Positions 14,888-25,241 are shown, numbered from the stretch's first letter. The stretch is 64,000 nucleotides of DNA from Blautia massiliensis (ex Durand et al. 2017) (GCF_001487165.1 NZ_LN913006.1:2944657-3008656), one strand, 5' to 3'. Numbers and translations are program-made. The notes: generated by a model not told the origin, from the sequence alone.

Positions 14888-16078
14888 ATGGAATTTTTAA
14901 AATTTGATATAAACAAATGCGTACTCTGCGGAGTATGCGTGGAGAAATGTCCTTTTGGGGCCCTTACCATAGAGGGAAATGGAATTGTTGTAGGCGATGC
15001 CTGTCGTATGTGTGGGCTTTGCGTTCGTAACTGCCCGGAGAAAGCTATCCGGTTTGAGCAGAAGGCGAAATCCTTTGACAAGGATAAATGGAAAAACTTT
15101 CTTATCTATGTGGAGCAGGAGAGAGGAGAGATCCATCCGGTTACCTTTGAGCTGATCGGAGAAGCAAGAAAGATGGCTGTCAAAGTCGGTTATCAGGTTA
15201 ACTGTGTGATCGTCGGAGGAAAAGGAACAAAGAAAAATGCGGAAAAGCTTCTGCCGTATGGCGTAGACAATGTGTACGTATATGAGCATGAAGGCTTCGA
15301 AGGCTTCCGCGCAGACTGTTATACAGACGCAGTTGCAGACTGTATCGCAGCAAACAAACCAAGCTCTGTGCTGATCGGAGCTACTGCGCTGGGACGTTCT
15401 CTTGCGCCGAGGCTTTCCACCAGATTCCATACGGGACTGACTGCAGACTGCACAACTCTGGATATCCGTTCCAACACCGATATGATCCAGATCAGACCGG
15501 CTTTCGGCGGAAATATCATGGCTCAGATCGGCATCACCAAATCACGGCCACAGTTTGCCACGGTTCGTTATAAGGTTATGGACAAGGCAGAAAAAGTAAA
15601 AAATCCGCATGGTCAGGTGGTTGTATGTCCGGTAAATGAAAAAATGGCAGATTCCAGGATCAAGATTCTGTCATCCAGGGTCATTGATAAGGTAAAGAGC
15701 CTTGAGGAAGAGGATGTTCTGGTAGTAGCAGGCCGTGGTGTCCGGAATGAAAAGGATGTGGAAATGTGCCGAGAACTGGCAGATGCCCTTGGCGGACAGC
15801 TTGCCTTCACCCGTCCTATGGTAGAAAACGGATTCGGAGATGTTGCACATCAGATCGGACTTTCCGGAAGAACTGTCCGTCCGAAGCTGATCATCACCTG
15901 CGGTGTATCCGGTGCCATCCAGTTTACCTCCTGCATGACAGGATCTGACTGTATCGTAGCGATCAACAATGATCCGGAGGCACAGATCTTTAATGTTGCA
16001 GATTACTGCATCGTGGACGATCTGTACCAGGTTGTACCGGAGCTGACAGAGCTGATAAAGAATCGGAAGGAGGATTAA
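14888..16078 (+). CDS. etfA: Electron transfer flavoprotein alpha subunit with ferredoxin domain (LctC/EtfA)
   Basis: A 396-residue protein. Residues 1-60 are a 2[4Fe-4S] ferredoxin domain: cysteines 11, 14, 17, 21 and 39, 42, 45, 49 in 'CVLCGVCVEKCP' and 'CRMCGLCVRNCP'. Residues 70-250 are the EtfA N-terminal domain, and the FAD-binding C-terminal domain follows ('GRGVRNEKDVEMCRELADAL', 'QIGLSGRTVRPKLIITCGVSG', 'INNDPEAQIFNVADYCIVDD'). A ferredoxin-fused EtfA next to an FAD-linked dehydrogenase is the LctC arrangement of electron-confurcating lactate oxidation. ATG 14888 follows GGGGGAAG. Confidence 0.93.
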   Translation: MEFLKFDINKCVLCGVCVEKCPFGALTIEGNGIVVGDACRMCGLCVRNCPEKAIRFEQKAKSFDKDKWKNFLIYVEQERGEIHPVTFELIGEARKMAVKVGYQVNCVIVGGKGTKKNAEKLLPYGVDNVYVYEHEGFEGFRADCYTDAVADCIAANKPSSVLIGATALGRSLAPRLSTRFHTGLTADCTTLDIRSNTDMIQIRPAFGGNIMAQIGITKSRPQFATVRYKVMDKAEKVKNPHGQVVVCPVNEKMADSRIKILSSRVIDKVKSLEEEDVLVVAGRGVRNEKDVEMCRELADALGGQLAFTRPMVENGFGDVAHQIGLSGRTVRPKLIITCGVSGAIQFTSCMTGSDCIVAINNDPEAQIFNVADYCIVDDLYQVVPELTELIKNRKED

Positions 16079-16081
16079 GTC

Positions 16082-17500
16082 ATGGCATATCCCTATAAAA
16101 AAATGACTTCAGAAGATTTTGACTACATCCGTTCTGTGACTGCTTCAGATCGTGTATGGGTCGGCGACGAGATCGCAAAAGAATATTATCGTGATGAGAT
16201 GCCGGAGTACGGAGTTTTTCCTCCGGAGCTTTATGTGGAGGTTTTAAATAAAGAAGAGATCTCAGCCATCATGGCTTACGCATATAAAGAAAATATCCCG
16301 GTGGTATGCCGCGGCGCAGGAACCGGACTTGCAGGCGGAGCAACCTGTAAATATGGTGGAATTATGCTTTCTGTGATGCGCATGAACAAGATCTTTCCGA
16401 TCGACAGAAAGAACCAGACCATCACAGCGGAGCCGGGAGCACTTCTCATCGATATCCAGGCAGCCGCTGCAGCAGGAGGACTTTTTTATCCGCCGGACCC
16501 AGGCGAAAAAACAGCTTCCATCGGCGGCAATGTTATCACAAATGCCGGTGGCATGAAAGCGGTACGATATGGACTGACCAGGGATTTCGTCCGTTGTATC
16601 GAGGCAGTTATGCCGGATGGTTCCATCATGAATTTTTCATCCAACGTTGTGAAGAACACAACGGGATATGATGTAAAAGATCTGGTGATCGGCTCAGAGG
16701 GAACCTTATGTATCCTGACTCAGGTAACGCTGAAGCTTCTTCCCGCACCGACCTGCACCTGTACCCTTGTAATGCCGTTCAGGAGTCTTGAGGAATGTGC
16801 AGACATGGTCCCGAAGGTTCTGGAGCTGCCGTTTGTGCCAACAGCCATCGAGTTTCTGGAAAGAGAACTGATCGATATCGTAGAACGTAATCTAAACAAA
16901 ATGTTCCCGGTAAAACAGGGAGAAGCAGTGCTGATCGTTATGTATGATGCTTCCAGTAAGCAGGAACTTGACAGCGCAGTAGAGGCAGCAGCGGAAGCAG
17001 CTCTGGCAAATGGAGCTCTGGACTGCTGTATCGCAGGAACGCCGGAGCGTGCAGGTGCTGTATGGAGTGTCCGAGGCGGAATCCTGGAAGGAATGAAAGC
17101 AGATTCTGTCGCACAGGAAGAGTGTGACGTAGTTGTTCCACGAGCAAGGATCGCAGAGTATGTAAAAGCAGCCAAAAAGATTGCAAGCGCACACGGAATC
17201 CGTGTAGAGCCTTGCGGACACTGCGGAGACGGTAACATCCATACAGAGATGCTCCGTGGACCGGAAATGAGCGACCAGGAGTGGAAAGAAGCCACCCACG
17301 CAAGCCTGGTAGAGTTGTATGCACTGTCCAAAGAACTGGGCGGCCAGCTTTCCGGTGAGCATGGTATCGGAAACGGACGTCTGGAATTCCTGGAAGAGTT
17401 TGCTGGCCCGAGAATGATCGCTCTTTATAAAGCCATCAAGCTGGCTTTCGATGACAAACTGATCCTGAATCCGGGAAAAGTCATCGAATATAATAAATAA
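16082..17500 (+). CDS. lctD: FAD-linked lactate dehydrogenase (LctD/GlcD family)
   Basis: A 472-residue oxidase of the GlcD/D-lactate dehydrogenase family. The PCMH-type FAD domain is seen in 'VVCRGAGTGLAGGATCKYGG', 'PPDPGEKTASIGGNVITNAG' and 'YGLTRDFV'; the C-terminal domain carries 'EPCGHCGDGNIHTEML' and 'SGEHGIGNGRLEFL', which supply metal-binding and substrate residues. With EtfAB it should oxidise lactate (or another 2-hydroxy acid) to the 2-oxo acid, driving endergonic lactate oxidation through flavin bifurcation. It starts 3 bases after etfA with AAGGAGG. No lactate racemase and no LldR-type regulator is present nearby. Confidence 0.9.
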   Translation: MAYPYKKMTSEDFDYIRSVTASDRVWVGDEIAKEYYRDEMPEYGVFPPELYVEVLNKEEISAIMAYAYKENIPVVCRGAGTGLAGGATCKYGGIMLSVMRMNKIFPIDRKNQTITAEPGALLIDIQAAAAAGGLFYPPDPGEKTASIGGNVITNAGGMKAVRYGLTRDFVRCIEAVMPDGSIMNFSSNVVKNTTGYDVKDLVIGSEGTLCILTQVTLKLLPAPTCTCTLVMPFRSLEECADMVPKVLELPFVPTAIEFLERELIDIVERNLNKMFPVKQGEAVLIVMYDASSKQELDSAVEAAAEAALANGALDCCIAGTPERAGAVWSVRGGILEGMKADSVAQEECDVVVPRARIAEYVKAAKKIASAHGIRVEPCGHCGDGNIHTEMLRGPEMSDQEWKEATHASLVELYALSKELGGQLSGEHGIGNGRLEFLEEFAGPRMIALYKAIKLAFDDKLILNPGKVIEYNK

Positions 17501-17518
17501 AAAATGGGGGAAAGAGAG

Positions 17519-18688
17519 ATGAGTCAGAATAAATCATTACAAAGTAAAATGCCTCTGGCTATGGGACTTGCGTTCGTCGCATTTACCACACAGTTCGGAG
17601 GTGGATTCGCATCAGGAGCGCAGATCTATCAGTACTTTATCAACTACGGTATCTGGTGTCTGATCCTGCCGGCAGTGACACAGGGATTGTATGCACTGTT
17701 TTTCTGGTATGGAATGCGCTATGCTTATAAACACAAAACCTACGATTACAGAAGCTTTTCCGACAGTCTTTACGGAAAAACGAAACCGGTTATGTCCAAT
17801 CTCTATGAGATCTGTTACCTGATCATGATCGGAACTGCATCAGCAGCAGCCTTTGCAACCGGCGGTTCCACACTGCAGACACTGTTCGGGATCCCGTACT
17901 GGCTCTGTACACTGATCATTGCAGCATTTATCTTTGTGATCGCGCTTTTCGGAACCAATGTCGTAAGAAAATGTGCTTCTACATTAAGTGTGCTGATCAT
18001 CATCGGTCTTGTACTGGTACTTGTTCCGAATATCATTGCACAGTGGGGAGATATCACAGCTTCCATCCATACTATGTCCTCCGGAGAAATGACTGTACTT
18101 TCCTCCGAGAGCGGAGCCTTTGGACCGGCCCTCTATTCAGCAGTCCTTTATTTCTTCTTCCAGCTGGCATCTGTTTCTGTTATGTACCAGCACATGGAGG
18201 ATGTAACGGACGAAAAACAGATCAACAAAGCAGCGATCTGGATGTTTGTATGCAACTTCTGTGCAATGGAGCTTTCCATCCTCGGACTTCTTGCCATTGC
18301 ATATGTAAGTGAACTGGCATCTGCCTCGGTACCGATGCTGGTACTGGTCCAGAACGGTGTAGGCGCCGGTATCCTGACACCGATCATTTCTCTGCTGATC
18401 ATCCTTGGAGCTATTTCCACAGCAGTAAATATGATCTCCGGTATTGTGACCCGCTGCGTAAATGCAGTGGAGCGTCGTATGGACAGCCCGGCGAAAAAAG
18501 CGCAGGGACACCTTGGAAGAAATGCAGTTTTCACAGCGATTTTTACATTCCTGGCATTTGCCATCGCACAGTTCGGTCTGATGACAGTTGTTAAAAAGGG
18601 ATATGCATACCTTGGATATGCGGCGTTTATTACATTGTTTGTACCGTTTGTTGTACATGTCGTTGCGACAAAGGGAAAAGAGATCTGA
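17519..18688 (+). CDS. YkvI-like membrane transporter
   Basis: A 389-residue membrane protein with about ten hydrophobic helices. The start 'MGLAFVAFTTQFGGGFASGAQ' with its GGGFASG unwound helix resembles the LeuT-fold YkvI family of uncharacterised transporters. Start chosen at ATG 17519, preceded by GGGGGAAAGAG; an in-frame ATG at 17504 has no ribosome site. It occupies the place usually taken by a lactate permease (LldP/LctP) in lct operons, so it may import lactate or another hydroxy acid; that substrate is inference. A terminator follows at 18708. Confidence 0.75.
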   Translation: MSQNKSLQSKMPLAMGLAFVAFTTQFGGGFASGAQIYQYFINYGIWCLILPAVTQGLYALFFWYGMRYAYKHKTYDYRSFSDSLYGKTKPVMSNLYEICYLIMIGTASAAAFATGGSTLQTLFGIPYWLCTLIIAAFIFVIALFGTNVVRKCASTLSVLIIIGLVLVLVPNIIAQWGDITASIHTMSSGEMTVLSSESGAFGPALYSAVLYFFFQLASVSVMYQHMEDVTDEKQINKAAIWMFVCNFCAMELSILGLLAIAYVSELASASVPMLVLVQNGVGAGILTPIISLLIILGAISTAVNMISGIVTRCVNAVERRMDSPAKKAQGHLGRNAVFTAIFTFLAFAIAQFGLMTVVKKGYAYLGYAAFITLFVPFVVHVVATKGKEI

Positions 18689-18707
18689 AGAATAAAAAGC
18701 TGAACAG

Positions 18708-18752
18708 AAAATCCCCCGTTGATCCGTATGGCAGGATCATCAGGGGATTTTG
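18708..18752 (+). terminator. Terminator of the lactate operon
   Basis: AAAATCCCC (18708-18716) and GGGGATTTT (18743-18751) close a long hairpin that ends in a short T run. Confidence 0.75.
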
Positions 18753-18798
18753 TCAAAGTTCACAAAAATATTATAAATATTTTATTAAATATTCCAGA

Positions 18799-18827
18799 TA
18801 GACAACATATATTTTTTCTGATACTAT
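18799..18827 (+). promoter_or_regulatory. Candidate promoter of the licT-bglP unit
   Basis: TAGACA (18799-18804), 17-bp spacer, TACTAT (18822-18827). The transcript would begin just before the RAT element. Confidence 0.5.
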
Positions 18828-18860
18828 TACGTACAGTTATTAAATAGTTACGAATCAGAA

Positions 18861-18900
18861 GGATTGTTACTGAAATATTTATTTATCGTCAGGCAAGACC
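18861..18900 (+). promoter_or_regulatory. RAT antiterminator 1 (LicT/BglG target)
   Basis: GGATTGTTACTG at 18861-18872 and CAGGCAAGACC ending at 18900 are the two conserved arms of a ribonucleic antiterminator. Its 3' arm overlaps the 5' arm of the terminator at 18895-18950, the classic competing pair. When LicT binds the RAT, read-through into licT and bglP should follow. Confidence 0.9.
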
Positions 18901-18950
18901 TTATAGTAGTATAGGAATAGGTTTTCTATATACTGTAATGGTCTTTTTTT
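18895..18950 (+). terminator. RAT-controlled intrinsic terminator
   Basis: A long stem with AAGACC (18895-18900) pairing with GGTCTT near 18940-18945, extended by TATAG/CTATA pairs, ending in seven Ts. It ends about 30 bases before licT. Confidence 0.85.
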
Positions 18951-18978
18951 ATTTGTCTGGCAGCGGGGGAACAGGAAT

Positions 18979-19830
18979 ATGGTTATCCATAAGATTTTGA
19001 ATAATAATCTGATACTGTCCAGGGATGGACAGGGACATGAAGTTATTGTAAAGGGCTGCGGAATTGCCTTTCAGAAAAAGAAAGGACAGCAAGTGGAGGA
19101 GTCCAGGATCGAGAAGATCTTTACTGCGGAAAATGCCCAGATCAGCAAGGAGATACAGGGTTATCTGACTGCTATTCCGGAAAAATATCTGGATTTTGTG
19201 GAAGCTTTTGTAAATGAAGTGAAGGAAAAAGAGGGGATGAAATTAAATGACAGTATTTATTTTTCCCTTAGCGACCATATCATGGGTGCGATCTCCAGAC
19301 TTGAAAACGGAATCCGCCTTCAGAATATGCTGCTTCTGGATATCAAGCAGCTTTATCATAAGGAATATGAGATCGGCTTGGAATTACTGAAAAAGGTAAA
19401 TGAGATGTTCGAGGTAGATCTTTCTGCAGATGAAGCAGGATTTTTTGCATTGCATTTTGTGAATGCGGAAGATGGCGGCAAGACGGACAGCTATCAGATT
19501 TCCATTATCGTACATCAGATCCTGGACATCGTGGAGAAGTATTATGACAATATGGAATTTCAGGAGGATAATCTGTATTATCAGCGGTTTCTCACGCATC
19601 TGAAATATTTTGCCCAGAGATTCCTTCATAAAGAGCTTCACTATGATGAGAATCAGGAGCTTTTCAAGATCATCAAGGAGCAGTACAGAGAAGCTTACGG
19701 CTGTGTAAAAATGATCTATCTTATGATGGAAGAGGAATATAAATACGCTATGACTGAGGACGAAATGCTGTATCTGACGATTCATATCCAGAAGATCACA
19801 GAAGACCATAAACGTCTGAAAAATCTGTGA
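18979..19830 (+). CDS. licT: LicT/BglG-family transcription antiterminator
   Basis: A 283-residue regulator with an N-terminal RNA-binding CAT domain (about 1-56; 'MVIHKILNNNLILSRDGQGH', 'VKGCGIAFQKKKGQ'), PRD1 (about 66-170, with 'SLSDHIMGAI') and PRD2 (about 171-283, with 'LTIHIQKI'). The PTS phosphorylates PRD histidines to signal sugar availability. It should bind the RATs at 18861 (before its own gene, autoregulation) and 19862 (before bglP). ATG 18979 lies after a purine-rich GCGGGGGAACAGG. The gene order RAT-licT-RAT-EIIBCA-GH1 is a standard beta-glucoside operon, except for what the second RAT controls. Confidence 0.92.
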   Translation: MVIHKILNNNLILSRDGQGHEVIVKGCGIAFQKKKGQQVEESRIEKIFTAENAQISKEIQGYLTAIPEKYLDFVEAFVNEVKEKEGMKLNDSIYFSLSDHIMGAISRLENGIRLQNMLLLDIKQLYHKEYEIGLELLKKVNEMFEVDLSADEAGFFALHFVNAEDGGKTDSYQISIIVHQILDIVEKYYDNMEFQEDNLYYQRFLTHLKYFAQRFLHKELHYDENQELFKIIKEQYREAYGCVKMIYLMMEEEYKYAMTEDEMLYLTIHIQKITEDHKRLKNL

Positions 19831-19861
19831 AAAGAGATTGTTTTATAAATTAGGTGTTAAT

Positions 19862-19910
19862 GGATTGTTACTGAAATACGTGCCATGTGCGTATCTTTTC
19901 AGGCAAGACC
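19862..19910 (+). promoter_or_regulatory. RAT element 2, before bglP
   Basis: GGATTGTTACTG (19862-19873) and CAGGCAAGACC (19900-19910) are the conserved RAT arms; the upper stem is longer than in RAT 1. Unlike RAT 1, no intrinsic terminator follows. Instead CCTTTAATA (19909-19917), overlapping the RAT 3' arm, pairs perfectly with TATTAAAGG (19935-19943), which contains part of the bglP ribosome site. Confidence 0.85.
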
Positions 19911-19948
19911 TTTAATATAAATTTCAATATTTATTATTAAAGGAGGTC
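19907..19948 (+). promoter_or_regulatory. Ribosome-site-sequestering hairpin of bglP
   Basis: 9 bp of perfect pairing (19909-19917 with 19935-19943), extendable by GACC (19907-19910) with GGTC (19945-19948) as an alternative end. The AAAGGAGG ribosome site (19939-19946) is in the 3' arm. There is no T run. RAT folding and this hairpin are mutually exclusive. Confidence 0.6.
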
Positions 19949-19953
19949 CCCAA

Positions 19954-21840
19954 ATGAAAAAGGACTATGCAAAAACTGCAGACACACTGATTGCAGCGCT
20001 GGGCGGAAAAGATAATATCACCCGTCTGTTCCACTGCATGACAAGGCTTCGTTTCTATGTGAAAGACAGATCGAAGATCAACGAGAAAGAGATCTTAAAG
20101 CTTTCTGAGATCTCCGGCGTTAACTGGCATGAAGATCAGTTCCAGGTTATCGCAGGAAACGAAGTAAACGCTGTTTACAAGGCATTGGAAGACAAAGGCG
20201 TTCCTACCGATGATGCACCGGCAGCGAACTCTGACAGCTCAAAGAGTGTTGTTTCAAAAGTTATCGATGCCATCACCGGATGTATGACCCCGATGATCCC
20301 TGCCCTGACTGCAGCCGGTATGATCAAAGTTGTACTTACCCTGCTGACAACTTTTCATCTGGTATCAGAAACAAGCAGTACCTACCAGGTGATCAGTTTT
20401 ATCGGAGATGTTACTTTCTACTTCATGCCGTTCCTGATCGCAGCAAATGCTGCCAAGGTTTTCCGCGTGAACCAGTCACTGGCACTGTTTATTGCCGGTG
20501 TTTACTTAAGCCCTACCTTTGTAACTATGGTAGCTGGTGATGCGGCCATCACACTGTTTGGTCTGCCGATCACAAAAGCAACTTATTCTTATTCCGTTAT
20601 TCCGGTTATCCTGATGGTATGGATCACACATTATATTGAGATTCTGGTTGATAAGATCACACCGAAAATGGTAAAACTGATCCTGAACCCGACACTGGTA
20701 ATTCTGATCAGTGCACCGATCGCCCTGATCGTAGTTGGACCGATCGGAACAATTATTGGTAACGGACTTGCGGTAGCCATCAACTTCCTGTCCGTAAAAC
20801 TTGGTTTCATTATTGTAGGTATCCTTGCAGCAACCTTCCCGTTCATCGTTATGACCGGTATGCACCATGCGCTGACACCGATCGGACTGAATGCCATTGC
20901 AACCGGTGGTACCGATACACTGATTTTTGTATCTCAGGTATGCTCTAACCTTGCACAGTCCGGAGCTTCTCTTGCAGTAGCTGTAAGATCCAAGGACAGC
21001 AACATGAAACAGCTGGCAAGTGCAGCCGGTGTGTCCGCTCTTATGGGTATCACAGAGCCTGCTCTGTATGGTGTTACACTGAAACTGAAAAGACCGGTTG
21101 TAGCAGCTTCTATCGCAGCCGGAATCGGTGGTATCGTAGGAGGACTTCTTCAGGTTTCTCTTTACATTGCACAGAATTGTATCATGGCGATCCCGGCGTT
21201 TATCGGCGAGAAGGGATTAATCAATCTGATTTATGGAATCATTATGATCGTGGTATCTTTTGTAGCTGCTTTTGTTCTTACGCTTATCTTCGGATTTGAG
21301 GATGTAAAGGCTGAGACAGAGGATGAAGTACAGAACACAGATACAGAAAAACAGCCTGCACAGCAGAGTGCTCCGCTTGTAGATAAGATCGAGCTTTGTG
21401 CACCGGTAGCAGGAACTGTAAAAGCACTTTCCGATGTTCCGGATAAAACTTTTGCTGATAAGGTTTTAGGTGACGGAGCAGCAATCATTCCATCAGAAGG
21501 TAAGGTTTATGCACCGGCAGATGGTACGGTGGCAAATATCATGGACAGCAAACATGGAATCATGTTTGTGACAGAAAGTGGAGCAGAAATTCTGATCCAC
21601 ATCGGACTTGATACTGTAAATTTAAATGGTAAATATTTTAAATCCCATGTTTCTGATGGAGATAAGGTAAAAAAAGGAAAGCTTCTTGTGGAATTCGATA
21701 TGGATGCCATTAAGAAAGAAGGATATGATCTGATCACACCGGTTGTTGTGACCAATATTTCTGATTATATCAAAGCAGTATGCATGGAAAAAGAAGATGC
21801 AGCTGTAAATGCAGGAGATAAATTCCTGACTATTGTATAA
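19954..21840 (+). CDS. bglP: Beta-glucoside PTS transporter EIIBCA
   Basis: A 628-residue PTS permease. EIIB at about 1-90 with the phospho-cysteine C28 in 'LFHCMTRLRFYV'; EIIC membrane domain at about 100-450, including 'GMHHALTPIGLNAIATGGTD' and 'GITEPALYGV'; EIIA at about 470-628 with 'DGTVANIMDSKHGI' and active H549 in 'ILIHIGLDTVNLNGKYF'. It takes up and phosphorylates aryl- or alkyl-beta-glucosides or cellobiose/gentiobiose-like sugars; the phosphorylated product goes to the GH1 enzyme encoded 70 bases downstream. ATG 19954 follows AAAGGAGG, which lies in a hairpin likely opened by LicT binding. Confidence 0.93.
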   Translation: MKKDYAKTADTLIAALGGKDNITRLFHCMTRLRFYVKDRSKINEKEILKLSEISGVNWHEDQFQVIAGNEVNAVYKALEDKGVPTDDAPAANSDSSKSVVSKVIDAITGCMTPMIPALTAAGMIKVVLTLLTTFHLVSETSSTYQVISFIGDVTFYFMPFLIAANAAKVFRVNQSLALFIAGVYLSPTFVTMVAGDAAITLFGLPITKATYSYSVIPVILMVWITHYIEILVDKITPKMVKLILNPTLVILISAPIALIVVGPIGTIIGNGLAVAINFLSVKLGFIIVGILAATFPFIVMTGMHHALTPIGLNAIATGGTDTLIFVSQVCSNLAQSGASLAVAVRSKDSNMKQLASAAGVSALMGITEPALYGVTLKLKRPVVAASIAAGIGGIVGGLLQVSLYIAQNCIMAIPAFIGEKGLINLIYGIIMIVVSFVAAFVLTLIFGFEDVKAETEDEVQNTDTEKQPAQQSAPLVDKIELCAPVAGTVKALSDVPDKTFADKVLGDGAAIIPSEGKVYAPADGTVANIMDSKHGIMFVTESGAEILIHIGLDTVNLNGKYFKSHVSDGDKVKKGKLLVEFDMDAIKKEGYDLITPVVVTNISDYIKAVCMEKEDAAVNAGDKFLTIV

Positions 21841-21907
21841 GAATAACAACGAAACATCAGGCGGAGATAACAGATCCGCCTGATGTTTGTAAAAAGGAGA
21901 AAATTAA

Positions 21908-23338
<1,431 letters not shown>

Positions 23339-23413
23339 CTGAATCAACTGCGAAGCAGTTATCTGGTGTAGAATTATGTAGCGAATGCGGTTGCTTTTAT
23401 CCGGTTGACGACA

Positions 23414-23451
23414 AAATCCTGGAGTATGACAATGTACTCCGGGATTTTTTT
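23414..23451 (+). terminator. Terminator of the beta-glucoside operon
   Basis: AAATCCTGGAGTA (23414-23426) pairs with TACTCCGGGATTT (23435-23447) with G-U and mismatch tolerance, then a T run. Confidence 0.85.
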
Positions 23452-23457
23452 GAAAGG

Positions 23458-23486
23458 TTGACTTTTACACGGTAAAGTGTAATACT
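23458..23486 (+). promoter_or_regulatory. Promoter with palindrome in the spacer
   Basis: TTGACT (23458-23463), 17-bp spacer, AATACT (23481-23486). The spacer contains TTACAC-ggtaaa-GTGTAA (23465-23470, 23477-23482), the spot and shape of MerR-family operators. No MerR gene is nearby. Confidence 0.45.
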
Positions 23487-23519
23487 TATTGTAAGTGACG
23501 AATGTGAGGAGTGTTTTTT

Positions 23520-25190
23520 ATGCCGGATGAAAAAGTACTGCAGGTAGCGATACTTATATGGGGATGTGCATTTTGTGCCATAGCAGCATTATGTATATTT
23601 CTGAGCAGTAATTATAACAGGGAAAAGCGGCGGTATCTTGTCCTGATGGAGAGTTTTGCTTCCCTGTTATTGCTGATGGATGCCCTGGGGCATATTTTCA
23701 GCGGATATCCCGGAGTTCCGGGCAGTGTGATGGTCCGTATTTCGAGTTTTCTCGTATTTCTTTTAAGTGACGTAGTCCTGGTGTGTTTTCATATTTATGT
23801 GTGTGTTTATCTGTTTTCGAAAAAAGAGCGGAGAACATTAAAAAGAGTAAAAGCCGGATATGTTATTGCTGCCGTGGAGGCTGCTTTTGTGGTGCTCTCA
23901 CAGTTTACTCACTGGTATTATTACATAGATGGGGATAATTATTACCATCGGGCACCGTTATATATTATGTCAATCCTTCTTCCGGCAGCAGGTATGTTCA
24001 TTGACCTTACACTTCTGCTCCAATACAGAAAGAAAGTCAGCCGGAAGCTCCTGTTCTCTATGCTGTCATGCATTGTACTTCTGGCAGTGGCGGCAGCTGT
24101 GCAGGCATTCTGGTATGGAATGTCGCTGATTGAGTTTTCTGTTGGTATTTCCATGATCATTATGTTTATCGTGACGATGACGGAGCTGAATCAGGAAATG
24201 TATCAGCTGATAAGCAGAGAGGGCAAGATAAAGGAAAGACTTGAGATCGCAACGATACTGAATAAATGTATTGCGGAGCTGATATCAGGAGAAGATGAAG
24301 ATGCGGCGATTTCCAATCTGCTGCGTATTATCAGCGGGTATTTTGACGGAGATCGCAGTTATATTGTTCAGATCGATGAAAAGAGGAATGTCTGTACAAA
24401 TACTTATGAGTATGCCATGAACGGAGTGACTGCTGAGAAGGATAATCTTCAGGAGGTTCCCATGGAAATGCTGGATATCTGGATGGACAGCTTTCGGAAA
24501 AATGGCCTGTATTATATTCCGGATATTGAGGAGGAGCAGGGGCAGCCGTATTATGAGACTCTGAAGATGCAGGACATTACCAGGCTGCTGGCCGTTCCTT
24601 TAAACAGTGACGGAAAGATCATAGGATTTCTCGGGGTAGATAATCCGAGACTGCATTATGAGGATCATACGCTGCTGTCATCCATACAGTATTTTTTAAC
24701 GGACAGCCTGAAAGCCAAGGAGCGTAAGGCGTGTCTGCAGTACATGAGTTACCGTGATATGCTGACGACCTTGTATAACAGGAATAGGTATATTCAGGTT
24801 CTGGAAGGCATGCAGGCAAAAACAGTGATAAAAACAGGCGTAGCATATATTGATATCAATGGTCTGAAACGGGTGAATGATCTTTACGGACATGAGGCCG
24901 GAGACAGGCTGATCATAAATACAGCGCGTTCCATGCTTGCGATTCTGCCGGAAAATGCTTACCGGGTAGGTGGCGATGAATTTGTACTCATCTGTTTTGA
25001 TATGGATGAGAAGATTTTTCGGAGTAAGGTCCGGGATATCTGTGACAGCATTGCTGCCAAAAGGATCAGTGTTTCTGTTGGCGTTGTTTGGGAGGAAAGC
25101 TCTTCGGAGCTTGAGACAATGCTGAGAAGAGCAGATGATCTTATGTATGCGGAAAAAAAGAAATATTATGAAGAGCATGGAAGGATGTGA
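23520..25190 (+). CDS. Membrane-bound diguanylate cyclase (7TM-GAF-GGDEF)
   Basis: A 556-residue signalling protein: about seven membrane helices (10-225), a GAF-like domain (about 245-395) and a GGDEF domain (about 400-556). The active-site motif 'RVGGDEFVLI' is intact and 'DMLTTLYNRNRY' starts the cyclase domain, so it should make c-di-GMP. The usual RxxD inhibitory site five residues before GGDEF is absent (the residues are 'ENAY'), so product feedback may be missing. ATG 23520 follows TGAGGAG; GTG 23511 is an in-frame alternative. It is monocistronic, with a spacer palindrome in its promoter. Confidence 0.88.
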   Translation: MPDEKVLQVAILIWGCAFCAIAALCIFLSSNYNREKRRYLVLMESFASLLLLMDALGHIFSGYPGVPGSVMVRISSFLVFLLSDVVLVCFHIYVCVYLFSKKERRTLKRVKAGYVIAAVEAAFVVLSQFTHWYYYIDGDNYYHRAPLYIMSILLPAAGMFIDLTLLLQYRKKVSRKLLFSMLSCIVLLAVAAAVQAFWYGMSLIEFSVGISMIIMFIVTMTELNQEMYQLISREGKIKERLEIATILNKCIAELISGEDEDAAISNLLRIISGYFDGDRSYIVQIDEKRNVCTNTYEYAMNGVTAEKDNLQEVPMEMLDIWMDSFRKNGLYYIPDIEEEQGQPYYETLKMQDITRLLAVPLNSDGKIIGFLGVDNPRLHYEDHTLLSSIQYFLTDSLKAKERKACLQYMSYRDMLTTLYNRNRYIQVLEGMQAKTVIKTGVAYIDINGLKRVNDLYGHEAGDRLIINTARSMLAILPENAYRVGGDEFVLICFDMDEKIFRSKVRDICDSIAAKRISVSVGVVWEESSSELETMLRRADDLMYAEKKKYYEEHGRM

Positions 25191-25241
25191 AGGTATGTAG
25201 CAGAGTGTAAGAGGAGGTCAGAAGAAAATTCTGATAATGCT

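Noticed and set aside
16720-17362. Three minus-strand frames opposite lctD
   Set aside because: Overlapping antisense frames without ribosome sites or domains; lctD is clearly the coding strand.
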